Of a DNA stretch of 64,000 nt, positions 16,958 to 26,131 are shown piece by piece. The notes under the pieces are model-generated. The model searched no databases and was not told the DNA's origin. It saw only the letters and a program-made list of their open reading frames with translations. The stretch lies in the NCBI RefSeq assembly GCF_003258835.1, contig NZ_NPEV01000001.1:186001-250000 (forward strand). Direction: 5' to 3'. Origin of the DNA: Rhodobium orientis (GTDB taxonomy: Bacteria > Pseudomonadota > Alphaproteobacteria > Rhizobiales > Rhodobiaceae). Numbering within the stretch: position 1 is the stretch's first letter; each line of letters starts with the position of its first letter. The position numbers and the translations under genes are program-made.

Positions 16958-17991
16958 TCTTCGATCCGATCCTCGACCTCTTCCGCGGCAAGGCGATCAC
17001 CATCCCGCCGCTCGACGGTGCGTTCTGCGCCAATGCCGGCCTCGACGAGGCGCCCGTCCTTGCCGAATTGCCCGTCGCCGACAATCTGTGCCAGGCCGCC
17101 GGTACCGTCTATGCCTCGAGCGGCCCGGGCCTCTACCGGCTGGGCGAGGGCGGGGAGCGGGAGCGGGTGGAGGGTTTCGCCGTCCCGATCACCGCGCTGG
17201 CCGCCGATGCAGACGGTACGCTCGCCGTCGCGCTCGATGACGGCACGCTGATCGAAGGCGGGACGCCGTTGCCTTTGCCGAAAGGGATTTCCTGCATCAC
17301 GGCGCTCGCCTATGGCGAAGACGGCTCGCTGTGGCTGGCCAACGGCTCCGAGCAGCACCCGCCCTCGGCCTGGGTCGCCGACCTGATGGAAAAGAACGCC
17401 TCCGGCTCGGTCTGGCGGCGCAAGGCCGGCGGTGCCTTCGAGCGCATGGCGCGCGGCCTCGCCTGGCCCTACGGCGTCCTGCCGCGCAGCGGAGACATGG
17501 CGATCGTCTCGGAAAGCTGGCGCCATCGCCTGGTGCGCGTCGATGCCGGCGGGTCGGACCCGGTCGTGAAGCACCTGCCGGGCTATCCGGCGCGACTGTC
17601 GCCCGCCGCGGACGGCGGCGTCCTGTTGTCGATCTTCGCGCCGCGCAACCGGCTTATCGAACTGGTGCTGCAGGAAAAGCACTATCGCTACGACATGATG
17701 ATCGAGGTGCCGCGCGAATACTGGATCGCGCCGACCCTCTCCTCGGGCCGCAGTTTTCTGGAGCCGCTGCAATGCGGCGGCATCCGCACCATGGGTGTCC
17801 ACAAGGCCTGGGCGCCGAGCCGGTCCTACGGCATGGTCGTGCGGCTCGACGAGCATCTGGCGCCTGTCGCGAGCCTGCACAGCCGCGCCAACGGGCGCCG
17901 TCACGGCACGACCAGCGCCATCGAGGCGGACGGCCGACTGCTCGTCGCCTCCAAGGGCGGCAACTGCATCCTCGCACCGGAGGGCTTGTGA
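16954..17991 (+). CDS. SMP-30/strictosidine-synthase-like beta-propeller protein
   Basis: A 345-residue soluble protein without a signal peptide. It resembles the propeller half of the preceding fusion: FAVPITALAADADGTLAVALDDG, ITALAYGEDGSLWLANGS, GLAWPYGVLPRSGDMAIVSESWRHRLVRV, LPGYPARLSPAADGG. The repeated SESWR..RVRV-type blade is shared with the fusion protein, so the two probably arose from one ancestor. The ATG overlaps the fusion stop, and its own stop overlaps the ATPase start (TGATG), so all three should be translated together. A lactonase or esterase role on the imported compound is inferred; metal ligands were not assigned. Confidence 0.8.
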   Translation: MIFDPILDLFRGKAITIPPLDGAFCANAGLDEAPVLAELPVADNLCQAAGTVYASSGPGLYRLGEGGERERVEGFAVPITALAADADGTLAVALDDGTLIEGGTPLPLPKGISCITALAYGEDGSLWLANGSEQHPPSAWVADLMEKNASGSVWRRKAGGAFERMARGLAWPYGVLPRSGDMAIVSESWRHRLVRVDAGGSDPVVKHLPGYPARLSPAADGGVLLSIFAPRNRLIELVLQEKHYRYDMMIEVPREYWIAPTLSSGRSFLEPLQCGGIRTMGVHKAWAPSRSYGMVVRLDEHLAPVASLHSRANGRRHGTTSAIEADGRLLVASKGGNCILAPEGL

Positions 17992-19487
17992 TGGACCCGA
18001 TCGTGCGCATGGACAAGATCACCAAGGCCTATCGCAGCGTGCCGGCGGTCAAGGACGTCGACTTTGAGCTGCGCGAGGGCGAGATCCACGCGCTCCTCGG
18101 CGAGAACGGCGCCGGCAAGTCGACGCTGACCAAGGTCATGGCCGGCGTCGTGGAAGCGACCTCGGGGCGCATGTTCTACCGCGGCGAGGAAGCCCGTTTC
18201 GCCAACCCGCACGAGGCCCTGAACGCCGGCATCGCCATGGTCTTCCAGGAAACCAGCCTGGTGCCGTCGATGACGGTGGCGCAGAACCTTTATCTCGGCT
18301 CGGAGAGCTTCCTCAACCGGCTGCGCGGGGTCTACATCTCCGCCCAGCAATTCCTGCAGTCGCTGAACTTTGCCGTCGATCCGACGGCGATGGTCGAAAC
18401 GCTCGGCGCCGCCAAGCGGCAGATGGTGGAGATCGCCCGCGCGGTCCACCACCAGGCCCGCGTGATCATCTTCGACGAGCCGACCGCCTCGCTGACGCCG
18501 GAGGAAAAGCGCCACTTCTTTGCGCTCCTCCGCCGGCTGAAGGCGCAAGGGGTCTCCATCGTCTTCATCAGCCATGCGCTGGAAGAGGCGCTGCTGATCT
18601 CCGACCGCATCACCATCCTGCGCGACGGCGTTCTGGTGGCGAGCGGGCCGACGGCGGAGTTCGACCGCGACAAGATCATCGCCGCCATGGTCGGCCGCTC
18701 CCTGTCTGGCCAGCTCTACAACAAGCGCGACGTTAGCCATCTGCGCAAGCCGGGCCGCAAGGTGCTCTCCGTGCAGGACATCTCCATGGGCGCGGCGGTC
18801 CGTAACACGTCGTTCTCGATCTTCGAGGGCCAAATCACCGGCGTCTTCGGCCTGATCGGCTCGGGCCGCACGGAGACCTTCAAGATCCTCTCCGGCGTCT
18901 ACAAGCGGGATTTCCTGCGCGGCGGCGCCATCGCCCTCGACGACCGTCCGGTGCGCTACTACACGCCCGCCGAGGCGGTGCGCGACGGCATCGCCTACAT
19001 CACCGAGGACCGCAAGTCCGAAGGCTTCTTCGAGACCATGGGGATCGGCGAGAACCTCTATAGCGGCCTTCTGGCGGCGGGCCGCGAGGCGAGCCTGGTC
19101 GTGCGCATGCGCGCCATCCGCGACCTCGCCGAGGAGTGGACCGGGCGGCTCAACATCAAGACGATCAACGCCAATGCCCGCGTCGTGGAACTTTCCGGCG
19201 GCAATCAGCAGAAGGTGGTGATCGGCAAGGGGCTGGTGCAGAAGCCGCGCGTCGTCATCTTCGACGAACCGACCCGCGGCGTCGACGTCGCCGCGATCGC
19301 GGAGATCCACCAGCTCATCAAGGAGCTCGCCGACCGCGGCCTCGCGGTGGTGATGATTTCGTCCTACCTGCCGGAGGTCATGAACCTGTCCGACCGCATC
19401 CTGGTCTGCCGGCAGGGGCGCATCGTGGAAGAATTGTCGCCGGTCGAGGCGACGGAAGAAAAGATCATGTACGCGGCCGTCCACTAG
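17991..19487 (+). CDS. CUT2 sugar ABC transporter ATPase (two nucleotide-binding domains)
   Basis: A 498-residue duplicated ATPase of RbsA/MglA type. The first domain has Walker [10 protein letters not shown], a Q-loop [11 protein letters not shown] and Walker [15 protein letters not shown]. The second has the degenerate Walker [10 protein letters not shown] usual for this family, a good signature [15 protein letters not shown] and [10 protein letters not shown]. It should power the importer formed by the two permeases upstream. It starts on the last base of the preceding stop codon. Confidence 0.92.
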   Translation: MDPIVRMDKITKAYRSVPAVKDVDFELREGEIHALLGENGAGKSTLTKVMAGVVEATSGRMFYRGEEARFANPHEALNAGIAMVFQETSLVPSMTVAQNLYLGSESFLNRLRGVYISAQQFLQSLNFAVDPTAMVETLGAAKRQMVEIARAVHHQARVIIFDEPTASLTPEEKRHFFALLRRLKAQGVSIVFISHALEEALLISDRITILRDGVLVASGPTAEFDRDKIIAAMVGRSLSGQLYNKRDVSHLRKPGRKVLSVQDISMGAAVRNTSFSIFEGQITGVFGLIGSGRTETFKILSGVYKRDFLRGGAIALDDRPVRYYTPAEAVRDGIAYITEDRKSEGFFETMGIGENLYSGLLAAGREASLVVRMRAIRDLAEEWTGRLNIKTINANARVVELSGGNQQKVVIGKGLVQKPRVVIFDEPTRGVDVAAIAEIHQLIKELADRGLAVVMISSYLPEVMNLSDRILVCRQGRIVEELSPVEATEEKIMYAAVH

Positions 19488-19524
19488 AGCCGAAAGGGCT
19501 CCGGGCGGCGCAAAGGAGGCACTA

Positions 19525-20373
19525 GTGGCTAAGACAATCTGGACTTACTGGCGCGGCGACTGGCACGAGGGCGATTTGCGCATCCTCGGCGCGACCTCGC
19601 ACGGAACCTGGCTCGGCAGCCTCGTCTTCGACGGCGCCCGCCTGTTCGACGGCGTTTCTCCTGACCTCGACCGCCATTCGCAGCGCGTCAACGCCAGCGC
19701 CGAGGCCCTCGGCCTTGCGCCGACGCTGACAGGCGAGGAGATCGAGGCGCTGACCTTCGAGGGCCTGAAGAAGTTCGCGCCGGGCACCGACGTCTACATC
19801 CGGCCGATGTACTGGGCCGAGGAGAACGATGTCGGCATCCTGCCGCCGAAACCCGACACCACCGATTTCGCGCTCTGCCTGGAAGAGATGCCGATGGTCG
19901 AGCCGACCGGCTTCACCATCACCACCACCCGGTTCCGCCGGCCGACCATGGAAGTGATGCCGGTCAACGCCAAGGCCGCCTGCCTTTACGCCAACAATGC
20001 GCGCATGGTCCGCGACGCGCAGGCCAAGGGCTACCAGAACGCCCTTTGCTGCGATGCCAACGGCAATGTGGCGGAGCTGGCGACCTCCAACGTCTTCATG
20101 GTGCGCGGCGGCGAGGTGTTCACGCCGATGCCGAACGGCACCTTCCTCAACGGCATCACCCGCCAGCGCGTCCTCGGCCTTTTGCGCGAGGCCGGCGTTG
20201 CCGTGCACGAGGTGACACTGAGCGTCGACGACTTCCGCGAGGCGGAGGAGATCTTTTCGACCGGCAACATTTCCAAGGTCGTGCCGGTGATCGGCTTCGA
20301 CGACGCCCAATTGCAGTTCGGACCGATCGCGCGCAAGGCGCGCCAGCTTTATTGGGACTGGGCGAAAGCCTGA
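19525..20373 (+). CDS. Class IV aminotransferase (branched-chain/D-amino acid aminotransferase-like)
   Basis: A 282-residue PLP fold type IV enzyme. SHGTWLGSLVFDGARLFDG and RHSQRVNASAEALGL match the N-terminal domain; the PLP Lys is probably in MPVNAKAACLYANN; DANGNVAELATSNVFMV and NGITRQRVLGLLREAG carry the phosphate-binding region. GTG 19525 is preceded by a perfect AAAGGAGG. Substrate (branched-chain amino acid, D-alanine, 4-amino-4-deoxychorismate or another amine) cannot be decided. It follows the ATPase gene after 37 bases and may belong to the same transcript, implying an amine or keto compound in the pathway. Confidence 0.84.
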   Translation: MAKTIWTYWRGDWHEGDLRILGATSHGTWLGSLVFDGARLFDGVSPDLDRHSQRVNASAEALGLAPTLTGEEIEALTFEGLKKFAPGTDVYIRPMYWAEENDVGILPPKPDTTDFALCLEEMPMVEPTGFTITTTRFRRPTMEVMPVNAKAACLYANNARMVRDAQAKGYQNALCCDANGNVAELATSNVFMVRGGEVFTPMPNGTFLNGITRQRVLGLLREAGVAVHEVTLSVDDFREAEEIFSTGNISKVVPVIGFDDAQLQFGPIARKARQLYWDWAKA

Positions 20374-20390
20374 AAGATAAGGAGGAAACC

Positions 20391-20801
20391 ATGGCAACCG
20401 TGAAGATCTTGAGCGATGCCGACGCCGAGGCGAACCCCGCCGTCAAGGCTGTGTTCGACGACATTCGGGCGACCCGCAAGACCGATTTCATCAACAATTT
20501 CTGGCGTGGCCTCGCCAACGATCCGGTGACGCTGAAGCGTACCTGGGAAGGCCTGAAGGCGGTCATGACGGGCGACACCGCGCTCTCGCCGGTCATGCAG
20601 GAGATGATCTATATCGCCGTTTCCACCGCCAATGGCTGCAACTACTGCATCCATTCGCACACCGCTTCGGCGCGCGCCAAGGGCATGACCGACGCGGAAT
20701 ATTCCGAGCTGCTGGCGCTGATCGGGCTGGCCGCTCAGACCAACCATCTGGTCACCGCCATGCAGTTGCCGGTCGACCCGGCCTTCCTGGTGGAAGGCTG
20801 A
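20391..20801 (+). CDS. Carboxymuconolactone decarboxylase/AhpD-like protein
   Basis: A 136-residue all-helical protein. The redox pair and proton relay of the AhpD-like family are intact in STANGCNYCIHSHTASARAKG (cut here at its core: CNYCIHSH), around residue 82. Such proteins act as peroxidase partners or decarboxylases. AAGGAGG sits 5-6 bases before the ATG. It lies 17 bases after the aminotransferase gene and 4 bases before the quinone oxidoreductase gene, so the three are one operon. Confidence 0.85.
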   Translation: MATVKILSDADAEANPAVKAVFDDIRATRKTDFINNFWRGLANDPVTLKRTWEGLKAVMTGDTALSPVMQEMIYIAVSTANGCNYCIHSHTASARAKGMTDAEYSELLALIGLAAQTNHLVTAMQLPVDPAFLVEG

Positions 20802-20805
20802 GGCG

Positions 20806-21780
20806 ATGGGCGGCGGATTGGTGGCCCGGGAACCCGGCGGCCCGGAGGCGATGGTCTGGACGGACCTGCCGCTGGAGAAGCCGGGGCCGGGCGAAGTCGT
20901 CGTGGCCCATACGGCCGTCGGCGTCAATTTCATCGACGTCTATTTCCGCAGCGGCCTCTACCCCTGGCCCGAGACGCCGATGATCCCCGGCGCGGAGGCC
21001 TCGGGGGTGGTGGAAGCGGTCGGCCCGGACGTTGCCGACCTCAAGGTCGGTGACCGGGTCGCCTATGTGCTGCCGCGCGGTGCCTATCGCGAGCAGCGGG
21101 TGCTGCCGGCCGAACGGCTGGTGCCGCTGCCGGACGGCATCGATGCCACCGCGATCGCCGGTGCCATGCTGAAGGGACTGACGGCGCACTATCTCGTCAC
21201 CGCGTCCTATGCGGTGAAGCCGGGCGACACGGTCCTCGTCCATGCCGCGGCCGGCGGCGTCGGCCTGATCCTCGGCCAGTGGCTGAAGGCCCTCGGCGTC
21301 ACGGCCATCGGCACCGCCGGCGGGCCGCAGAAGGTCGCGCTCGCCAGGGAGCACGGCTACGACCACGTCATCGACTACAAGTCGGAGGACTTCGTTGCCG
21401 AGGTCGAGCGTCTGACCGATGGCGCGGGCTGCGAGGCGGTCTATGACAGCGTCGGCGCCGACACCTGGCGCGGCTCGCTGAAATGCCTGAAGCGGCGCGG
21501 CATGTTCGTCAATTTCGGGCAGTCGTCGGGGATGCTCCGCGACTTCCAGATGTCGGACCTCGCCAAGGGCGGATCGCTTTCGGCGAACCGGCCGATGCTA
21601 TTCGACTACATCGTCGACCGCAGCGAGCTGCTCGATCGTTCCTCGGCCCTGTTCGATCGCATCCTCGACGGCACCATCCGCCTCGACGTCGCGGCGACGC
21701 GCCGCCTGAAGGAGGCCGCTGCCGCCCACGCGGACCTTGAGGCGCGCAAGACCGTCGGCTCGACCATCCTGGTGGTCTGA
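20806..21780 (+). CDS. qor: Zinc-independent quinone oxidoreductase (MDR superfamily)
   Basis: A 324-residue NADPH-dependent medium-chain reductase. GVNFIDVYFRSGLYPWP and IPGAEASGVVEAVG are the quinone oxidoreductase hallmarks. VLVHAAAGGVGLILGQWLKALG is the Rossmann nucleotide loop. The structural-zinc cysteines of alcohol dehydrogenases are absent, as expected for this branch. It is the last gene of the aminotransferase/AhpD-like/Qor set and would reduce an alpha,beta-unsaturated carbonyl or quinone. Confidence 0.88.
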   Translation: MGGGLVAREPGGPEAMVWTDLPLEKPGPGEVVVAHTAVGVNFIDVYFRSGLYPWPETPMIPGAEASGVVEAVGPDVADLKVGDRVAYVLPRGAYREQRVLPAERLVPLPDGIDATAIAGAMLKGLTAHYLVTASYAVKPGDTVLVHAAAGGVGLILGQWLKALGVTAIGTAGGPQKVALAREHGYDHVIDYKSEDFVAEVERLTDGAGCEAVYDSVGADTWRGSLKCLKRRGMFVNFGQSSGMLRDFQMSDLAKGGSLSANRPMLFDYIVDRSELLDRSSALFDRILDGTIRLDVAATRRLKEAAAAHADLEARKTVGSTILVV

Positions 21781-21868
21781 GGGACGGCGCTGCCGCGGAA
21801 CGCGCTTTCTGCCCCGTTGTCACCGCCAACGCGACGATGGGGCAGGAGCCGCGCGGCCGGGCGCCTTT

Positions 21869-22642
21869 TCACTCGATCGGCCCGTCATAGCCGAATTCGA
21901 CGACATGGAGCGTCAGGCCGGTCGCGGTCTCGACGATCACGCTGTAGGCCGGCGGAAGGCCGGGGGCGCTGATGAAGCGGTCGTCGGCAAGGTTGGGTAT
22001 GGCCTGGTAGATCAGCGACCTCAGCCCGAAGGCCGGGATGCCGGCGACGAGGCCCGAAACACTCATGTGGCAATGGCCGAAGAAGACGGCTTCGACCTTC
22101 TCGGAGTGTCGTGACAGGCAGGCGTCGACCGCCTCGATATCGTCGAGGGCGATGGTGGCAAAGGCCGGCAGTGCGGTGTCGATCGGCGGATGGTGCAGGA
22201 AGACGAGGCACTTGCGGTCGCTTGCGGCGAGCGTTTCCTCCAGCCATTCCAGGCGCCCGCCGTCGAGCCGCCCACCGCCGTAGTCCGGCACGTTGGTATC
22301 GAGCAGCACACAGCGCCGCGAACCGACATCGGTGACCGATTGGACGAAGCCGTTGCCGTCGCGCGGGACACCGGCGAACTGGTTCAGGAAATTGCCCCGG
22401 TCGTCGTGGTTGCCGAGGGTGTAGGCGATCGGCATCGGCAGGGCAGAGAGGAGGCTGGCGAGGTCTTTGTATTCCGCCGGCAACCCCTCGTCGGCGAGGT
22501 CGCCGAGGAGCACGCAAAGGTCGGCGTCGCCGTGGTGCACCGCGATATGGCCGATGGCCCGGCGCAGGAACATTTGGGGCGAGCGGCCGCAGATGTCGCC
22601 TGCCGCCTTGATGTGGATGTCGCTCATGACGACGATTTTCAT
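21869..22642 (-). CDS. Calcineurin-like metallophosphoesterase (GpdQ/CpdA-like)
   Basis: A 257-residue dinuclear-metal phosphodiesterase. All family motifs are in place: D8-x-H10 (SDIHI), GD at 47-48, GNHD at 77-80, HH at 150-151 (FLHHPPI) and GHCH at 189-192. The pattern GNHDD, WLEETL and HHPP resembles the glycerophosphodiesterase GpdQ and cAMP phosphodiesterase CpdA. Its ATG overlaps the stop of the LacI-type regulator gene (ATGA), and the operon is divergent from a CUT1 importer of the type that takes up glycerol-3-phosphate or its diesters. A role in splitting an imported phosphodiester is therefore plausible; cAMP breakdown is the alternative. Confidence 0.86.
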   Translation of the reverse strand: MKIVVMSDIHIKAAGDICGRSPQMFLRRAIGHIAVHHGDADLCVLLGDLADEGLPAEYKDLASLLSALPMPIAYTLGNHDDRGNFLNQFAGVPRDGNGFVQSVTDVGSRRCVLLDTNVPDYGGGRLDGGRLEWLEETLAASDRKCLVFLHHPPIDTALPAFATIALDDIEAVDACLSRHSEKVEAVFFGHCHMSVSGLVAGIPAFGLRSLIYQAIPNLADDRFISAPGLPPAYSVIVETATGLTLHVVEFGYDGPIE

Positions 22643-23658
22643 GGGCAGCCTCTCCTATGCGGATGCTTTTCGCGGGTGGTGGCGCGCACGACCAGCCCTG
22701 TAGGAATGCGCCGGACTTCGCGCGCGCGGTCCGGGTCGGCGAGCCGGCTGTCGAGCAGGTCGAGGATACCGGAAACGACGCCTGCGATGGGATAGTCGAC
22801 GGTGGTGAGCTGGTTGCTGCGCCAGGCGGCGGCCGGCACGTTGTTGAAGCCGACGATGGACAGGTCGTCCGGCACCGAAAGGCCGACGGCGCGGGCGGCC
22901 TCGATCGCCGCAATCGCCATGCTGTCGGTGGAGGCGAACAGGCCGTCCGGCGGCGCCGGGCCGGCGAACAGGTCCGTTGCGGCCTGAAAGACGGTGCCGT
23001 GATCGCGGTCTGCGACGGCTGTCGTCGCAACCTCGATACCGGCTCTTGATGCGGCCCCCGCAAATCCTTTCAGGCGCTCGCGGTCGGAAAAGGTGGCGCC
23101 GCCGCGGCCGAGATAGGCGAGCCGGCGGCAGCCGGTGCGCACGAGAAGCTCCGCCGCCTGACGTCCGCCGCCGACATTGTCGGCAAGAACGCTGTCGACG
23201 CCGGGCGCGTCGAGCACCCGGCCGGAGAGGATTACCGGCAGGCCGGCGCGCACGCACAGATCCGCATGTTCCGGCGACATGGTGCCGGCGGCAACGATCA
23301 CCGCATCGGACTTGTAGTCGAGCGCCTGCAGGAGGCCGCTGTCGCCCGCTGCGTCGCGCCCCGCCGAGGCGAGCATCAGCCGGGTGCCGCGGGCGGCCAG
23401 CGCTTCGGCGAGTTCGTCGAGGAAGAGGGCGTCGAAAGGGTCGTGCATCCGCCCCATCACCAGGGTGACGAGGTTGGTCCTGGTGCCGACGAGGCCGCGC
23501 GCCAGCAATGACGGCCGGTAGCCGAGGTCCCGGGCCACCGTCAGCACCTTTTCGCGCGTTGCCTCAGAGGCGCTGGCGCCGTCGGTGAAGACGCGCGAGA
23601 CGGCGGAGGGCGAGACCCCCGCGATCCTGGCGACGTCCTTGATGGTGACCCGAGTCAT
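22639..23658 (-). CDS. LacI-family transcriptional regulator
   Basis: A 339-residue repressor. The HTH and hinge TIKDVARIAGVSPSAVSRVF, then AREKVLTVARDLGYRPSLLARGL, are typical LacI. A periplasmic-binding-like effector domain follows. The ATG at 23658 precedes the HTH by the normal three residues; the open frame extends to 23715 but has no ribosome site. Two CAAACGTTT-centred sequences lie in the divergent region (23691 and 23792), fitting its likely operators, so it should control both itself with the phosphoesterase and the CUT1 importer genes. Confidence 0.9.
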   Translation of the reverse strand: MTRVTIKDVARIAGVSPSAVSRVFTDGASASEATREKVLTVARDLGYRPSLLARGLVGTRTNLVTLVMGRMHDPFDALFLDELAEALAARGTRLMLASAGRDAAGDSGLLQALDYKSDAVIVAAGTMSPEHADLCVRAGLPVILSGRVLDAPGVDSVLADNVGGGRQAAELLVRTGCRRLAYLGRGGATFSDRERLKGFAGAASRAGIEVATTAVADRDHGTVFQAATDLFAGPAPPDGLFASTDSMAIAAIEAARAVGLSVPDDLSIVGFNNVPAAAWRSNQLTTVDYPIAGVVSGILDLLDSRLADPDRAREVRRIPTGLVVRATTREKHPHRRGCP

Positions 23659-23690
23659 GGCGGAGATTATTGGGAGAGCAGCGTCGTTTT

Positions 23691-23704
23691 TGCAAACGTT
23701 TTTG
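23691..23704. promoter_or_regulatory. LacI-type operator (imperfect copy)
   Basis: TGCAAACGTTTTTG has the same TGCAAACGTTT half as the perfect palindrome 101 bases away and lies 33 bases upstream of the LacI start, a good position for autorepression. Confidence 0.6.
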
Positions 23705-23791
23705 ATGACTCGCATCCGCAGTTTTTAGCCGTAAAACCTCCTGTCCGGCTTCACAAAAGCGTCACCTCGACTGGTTAGGCTATGGCCATCG

Positions 23792-23805
23792 TGCAAACGT
23801 TTGCA
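23792..23805. promoter_or_regulatory. LacI-type operator (perfect palindrome)
   Basis: TGCAAACGTTTGCA is a perfect 14-bp palindrome with the central CG step typical of LacI-family sites. It lies about 115 bases upstream of the CUT1 binding-protein gene. The two sites are close enough for a looped repressor. Confidence 0.75.
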
Positions 23806-23921
23806 ATCGATGCGCACGATCGTTGGGAAGCTGCATTCGCCCGACAGACGGGCGTCGAATTTTCCGGAGCGTCGGGGTGGCGGTCCGCTGACAGGAACCA
23901 AGCAATCACGGGAGATGCAAC

Positions 23922-25157
23922 ATGAAGGTGCTGACTTCGGCCCTCCTGGCCGGTGCCCTGGCGCTGACGGCGGTCGCCGCCAAGGCCGAGACGCTGGTCA
24001 TCGCCGGCCGCGACGGCGGCTATGGCAAGGCGCTCAGCCTTGCCGTCGATGCCTACAAGGAAAAGAACCCGGATCTTGAGATCGAACGGCTGGAACTGAC
24101 TGGCGGCGGCCTCTTCGAGAAGGTCACCATCGCCATGCGCGAAAAGTCCGCCGCCTATGACGTCATCATGCTCGATGACCCGTGGGCGGTGGAGTTCATG
24201 GCCAAGGGCTGGCTCGCCGACCTTGATGCGCTCGGCGGCGGCGTCGACGAGGATTTCGTCGCCCCGGCCCGGGCCGTCTCGCGCTATCCGGTGGGGACGG
24301 GCCCCTATTACGCCGTGCCCTTCGTCGGCAATGTGGAGCTGTTTGCCTATCGCAAGGACCTGTTCGAGAAGTTCGGCCTCGGCGCACCGGAGAGCTGGAC
24401 CGACGTGGTCAAGGCCGCAAAGGTGATCTCGGAGAAGGAAGACGGCGTTTCCGGCGTCGTCTATCGCGGCCAGAAGGCGAACCCGATCGTCACCGGTTTC
24501 CTGCCGATCCTGTGGGCTCATGGTGCCCGCATCGTCGATGCCGACGGCAACGCCTCGCTCGACAGCGAGGCTGCGCTTGAGGCCATGAACCTGTGGCTGG
24601 AGCTGAAGTCCTACGCGCCGAAGGGCGTTGAGACCTACAACGCGACGGAAGTCCGCGACGCGCTGATGCAGGGCACGACCGCGATGACCATCGAGCTGTG
24701 GCCGGCCTGGGCGCCGTCCCTCGACGACCCGAGTGCCTCCAAGGTGCCGGGCAAGATCGAGATCATGGCCGCTCCCGGCCAGGTCCAGGGTCCGGCGCCG
24801 ATGCTCGGCTCCTGGCTGGTCGCCGTGCCGGCGGACTCGGAGAATAAGGATCGCGCCCGCGACTTCATCGACTTTCTGACCTCGCCTGAGATGCAGAAGA
24901 AACTGGCGCTGGAAGTCGGCACGCCGCCGACCCGTGCCAGCGTCTACAAGGACGCCGACGTCGTCGCCAAGTACCGCTGGTATCCGAACCAGGTCGCGGC
25001 CCTGATGAACGCCCAGCCGCGCCCGCGCATCACCCAGTGGTCGAAGGTCGAGACCATCCTCGGCGACTACCTGCAGCTCGCCCTGATCGGCCAGATGGCG
25101 CCGAAAGATGCGCTCGCCGAGGCCAACGGCAAGATCGCCCGCGCCCTGTCGCACTAG
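23922..25157 (+). CDS. CUT1-type extracellular solute-binding protein (family 1)
   Basis: A 411-residue periplasmic receptor with a Sec signal (LLAGALALTAVAAKAE). It shows the family 1 layout: DVIMLDDPWAVEFMAKGWL in the first lobe, IVTGFLPILWAHGARIVDADG and AMTIELWPAWAPSL at the cleft, and DFIDFLTSPEMQKKLA near the end. Two permease genes follow. A strong terminator-like hairpin lies after the stop. The ligand is not readable; the divergent phosphodiesterase gene suggests a phosphodiester, but other sugars are possible. Confidence 0.88.
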   Translation: MKVLTSALLAGALALTAVAAKAETLVIAGRDGGYGKALSLAVDAYKEKNPDLEIERLELTGGGLFEKVTIAMREKSAAYDVIMLDDPWAVEFMAKGWLADLDALGGGVDEDFVAPARAVSRYPVGTGPYYAVPFVGNVELFAYRKDLFEKFGLGAPESWTDVVKAAKVISEKEDGVSGVVYRGQKANPIVTGFLPILWAHGARIVDADGNASLDSEAALEAMNLWLELKSYAPKGVETYNATEVRDALMQGTTAMTIELWPAWAPSLDDPSASKVPGKIEIMAAPGQVQGPAPMLGSWLVAVPADSENKDRARDFIDFLTSPEMQKKLALEVGTPPTRASVYKDADVVAKYRWYPNQVAALMNAQPRPRITQWSKVETILGDYLQLALIGQMAPKDALAEANGKIARALSH

Positions 25158-25189
25158 GGAGCCGCACAGGCTCCGGGCGCCGCAAGATC

Positions 25190-25225
25190 GGGGGAGCGGG
25201 ACCGCCCGCTTCCCCTCGCGTTTTT
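25190..25225 (+). terminator. Terminator-like hairpin with T-run after the binding-protein gene
   Basis: GGGGGAGCGGG (25190-25200) pairs with CCCGCTTCCCC (25205-25215) over the loop ACCG, with one G-U pair, and is followed by TCGCGTTTTT. It is the most terminator-like of the intercistronic hairpins here and should lower permease expression relative to the receptor. Confidence 0.7.
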
Positions 25226-25258
25226 GATTTGACGGCGAATGACCCCACAGGAATTGGA

Positions 25259-26131
25259 ATGAAATCCGGGCGCCTCGTCCCTCTGCTGTTTCTCGCGCCG
25301 GCGCTCTTTCTCTTCGGCCTGTTGACGATCTATCCGCTCGTCCGGGTTTTCTTGTTATCGTTCTTCTACACCGAGTATGGCTTTTCCGGCGCCAGCTTCG
25401 TCGGGCTGGAGAACTACGCCGCCCTCCTCGGCGATTCCTTCTTTCGCATCGCCACCTGGAACACGATCTTCTTCACGGTGACGGCGACCGCGAGCGAGGT
25501 CGGCCTCGGGCTCTTGCTGGCGCTCCTCGTCAGCAAACGCTTTCCCGGCCGCTTCATCGTCATCCCGACGCTGGTCGCGCCCTTCGTGCTCTCCACGATG
25601 GTCGTCACCGCCATCTGGCGGGCCTGGTTCCACTATGATTTCGGGTTCTTGAACAACGTCCTGCGCGCCGGCGGGCTGCCGCCGGTGGCGTGGCTGTTCG
25701 ATCCCGACATCGCCATCTTTTCGCTGGTCCTCGTCGACGTCTGGCAGACCGTGCCGCTGACCTTCCTGATCCTTCTCGCCGGCCTGCAGTCGATCCAGCC
25801 GGAGATCTACGAGGCGGCGCGGATGGATGGTGCCGGGCCTCGGCAGATCCTGTTGCGGATCACCATCCCGCTTCTCATACCGCACATCCTGCTGGCCTCC
25901 CTGCTGCGCTCCATCGACAGCTTCAAGATTTTTGACAAGGTCTATGCGCTGACCGGCGGCGGGCCGGGCCAGGCGACCGAGACGCTCTCCATGTATGTCT
26001 ACCGGCTCGGCTTCCAGTTCTTCGACGTCGGCATGGCCTCGGCCGCCGCCGTTATCATGATCGTTATTGCCGGCGCGCTCGCCGCGCTCTACGCGGTCCG
26101 GATCATGAAGGGGGAGTCCCATGCGGGGTAA
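25259..26131 (+). CDS. CUT1 sugar ABC permease (UgpA/MalF-like)
   Basis: A 290-residue six-helix permease. It begins with a hydrophobic helix (LLFLAPALFLFGLLTIYPL) and carries the EAA loop EIYEAARMDGAGPRQILLRITIPLL that docks on the ATPase. GGGPGQATETLSMYVYR near the end is typical of this subunit. ATG 25259 gives the normal family length. Its last 11 bases overlap the next permease gene. No ATPase gene follows this pair. Confidence 0.9.
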   Translation: MKSGRLVPLLFLAPALFLFGLLTIYPLVRVFLLSFFYTEYGFSGASFVGLENYAALLGDSFFRIATWNTIFFTVTATASEVGLGLLLALLVSKRFPGRFIVIPTLVAPFVLSTMVVTAIWRAWFHYDFGFLNNVLRAGGLPPVAWLFDPDIAIFSLVLVDVWQTVPLTFLILLAGLQSIQPEIYEAARMDGAGPRQILLRITIPLLIPHILLASLLRSIDSFKIFDKVYALTGGGPGQATETLSMYVYRLGFQFFDVGMASAAAVIMIVIAGALAALYAVRIMKGESHAG

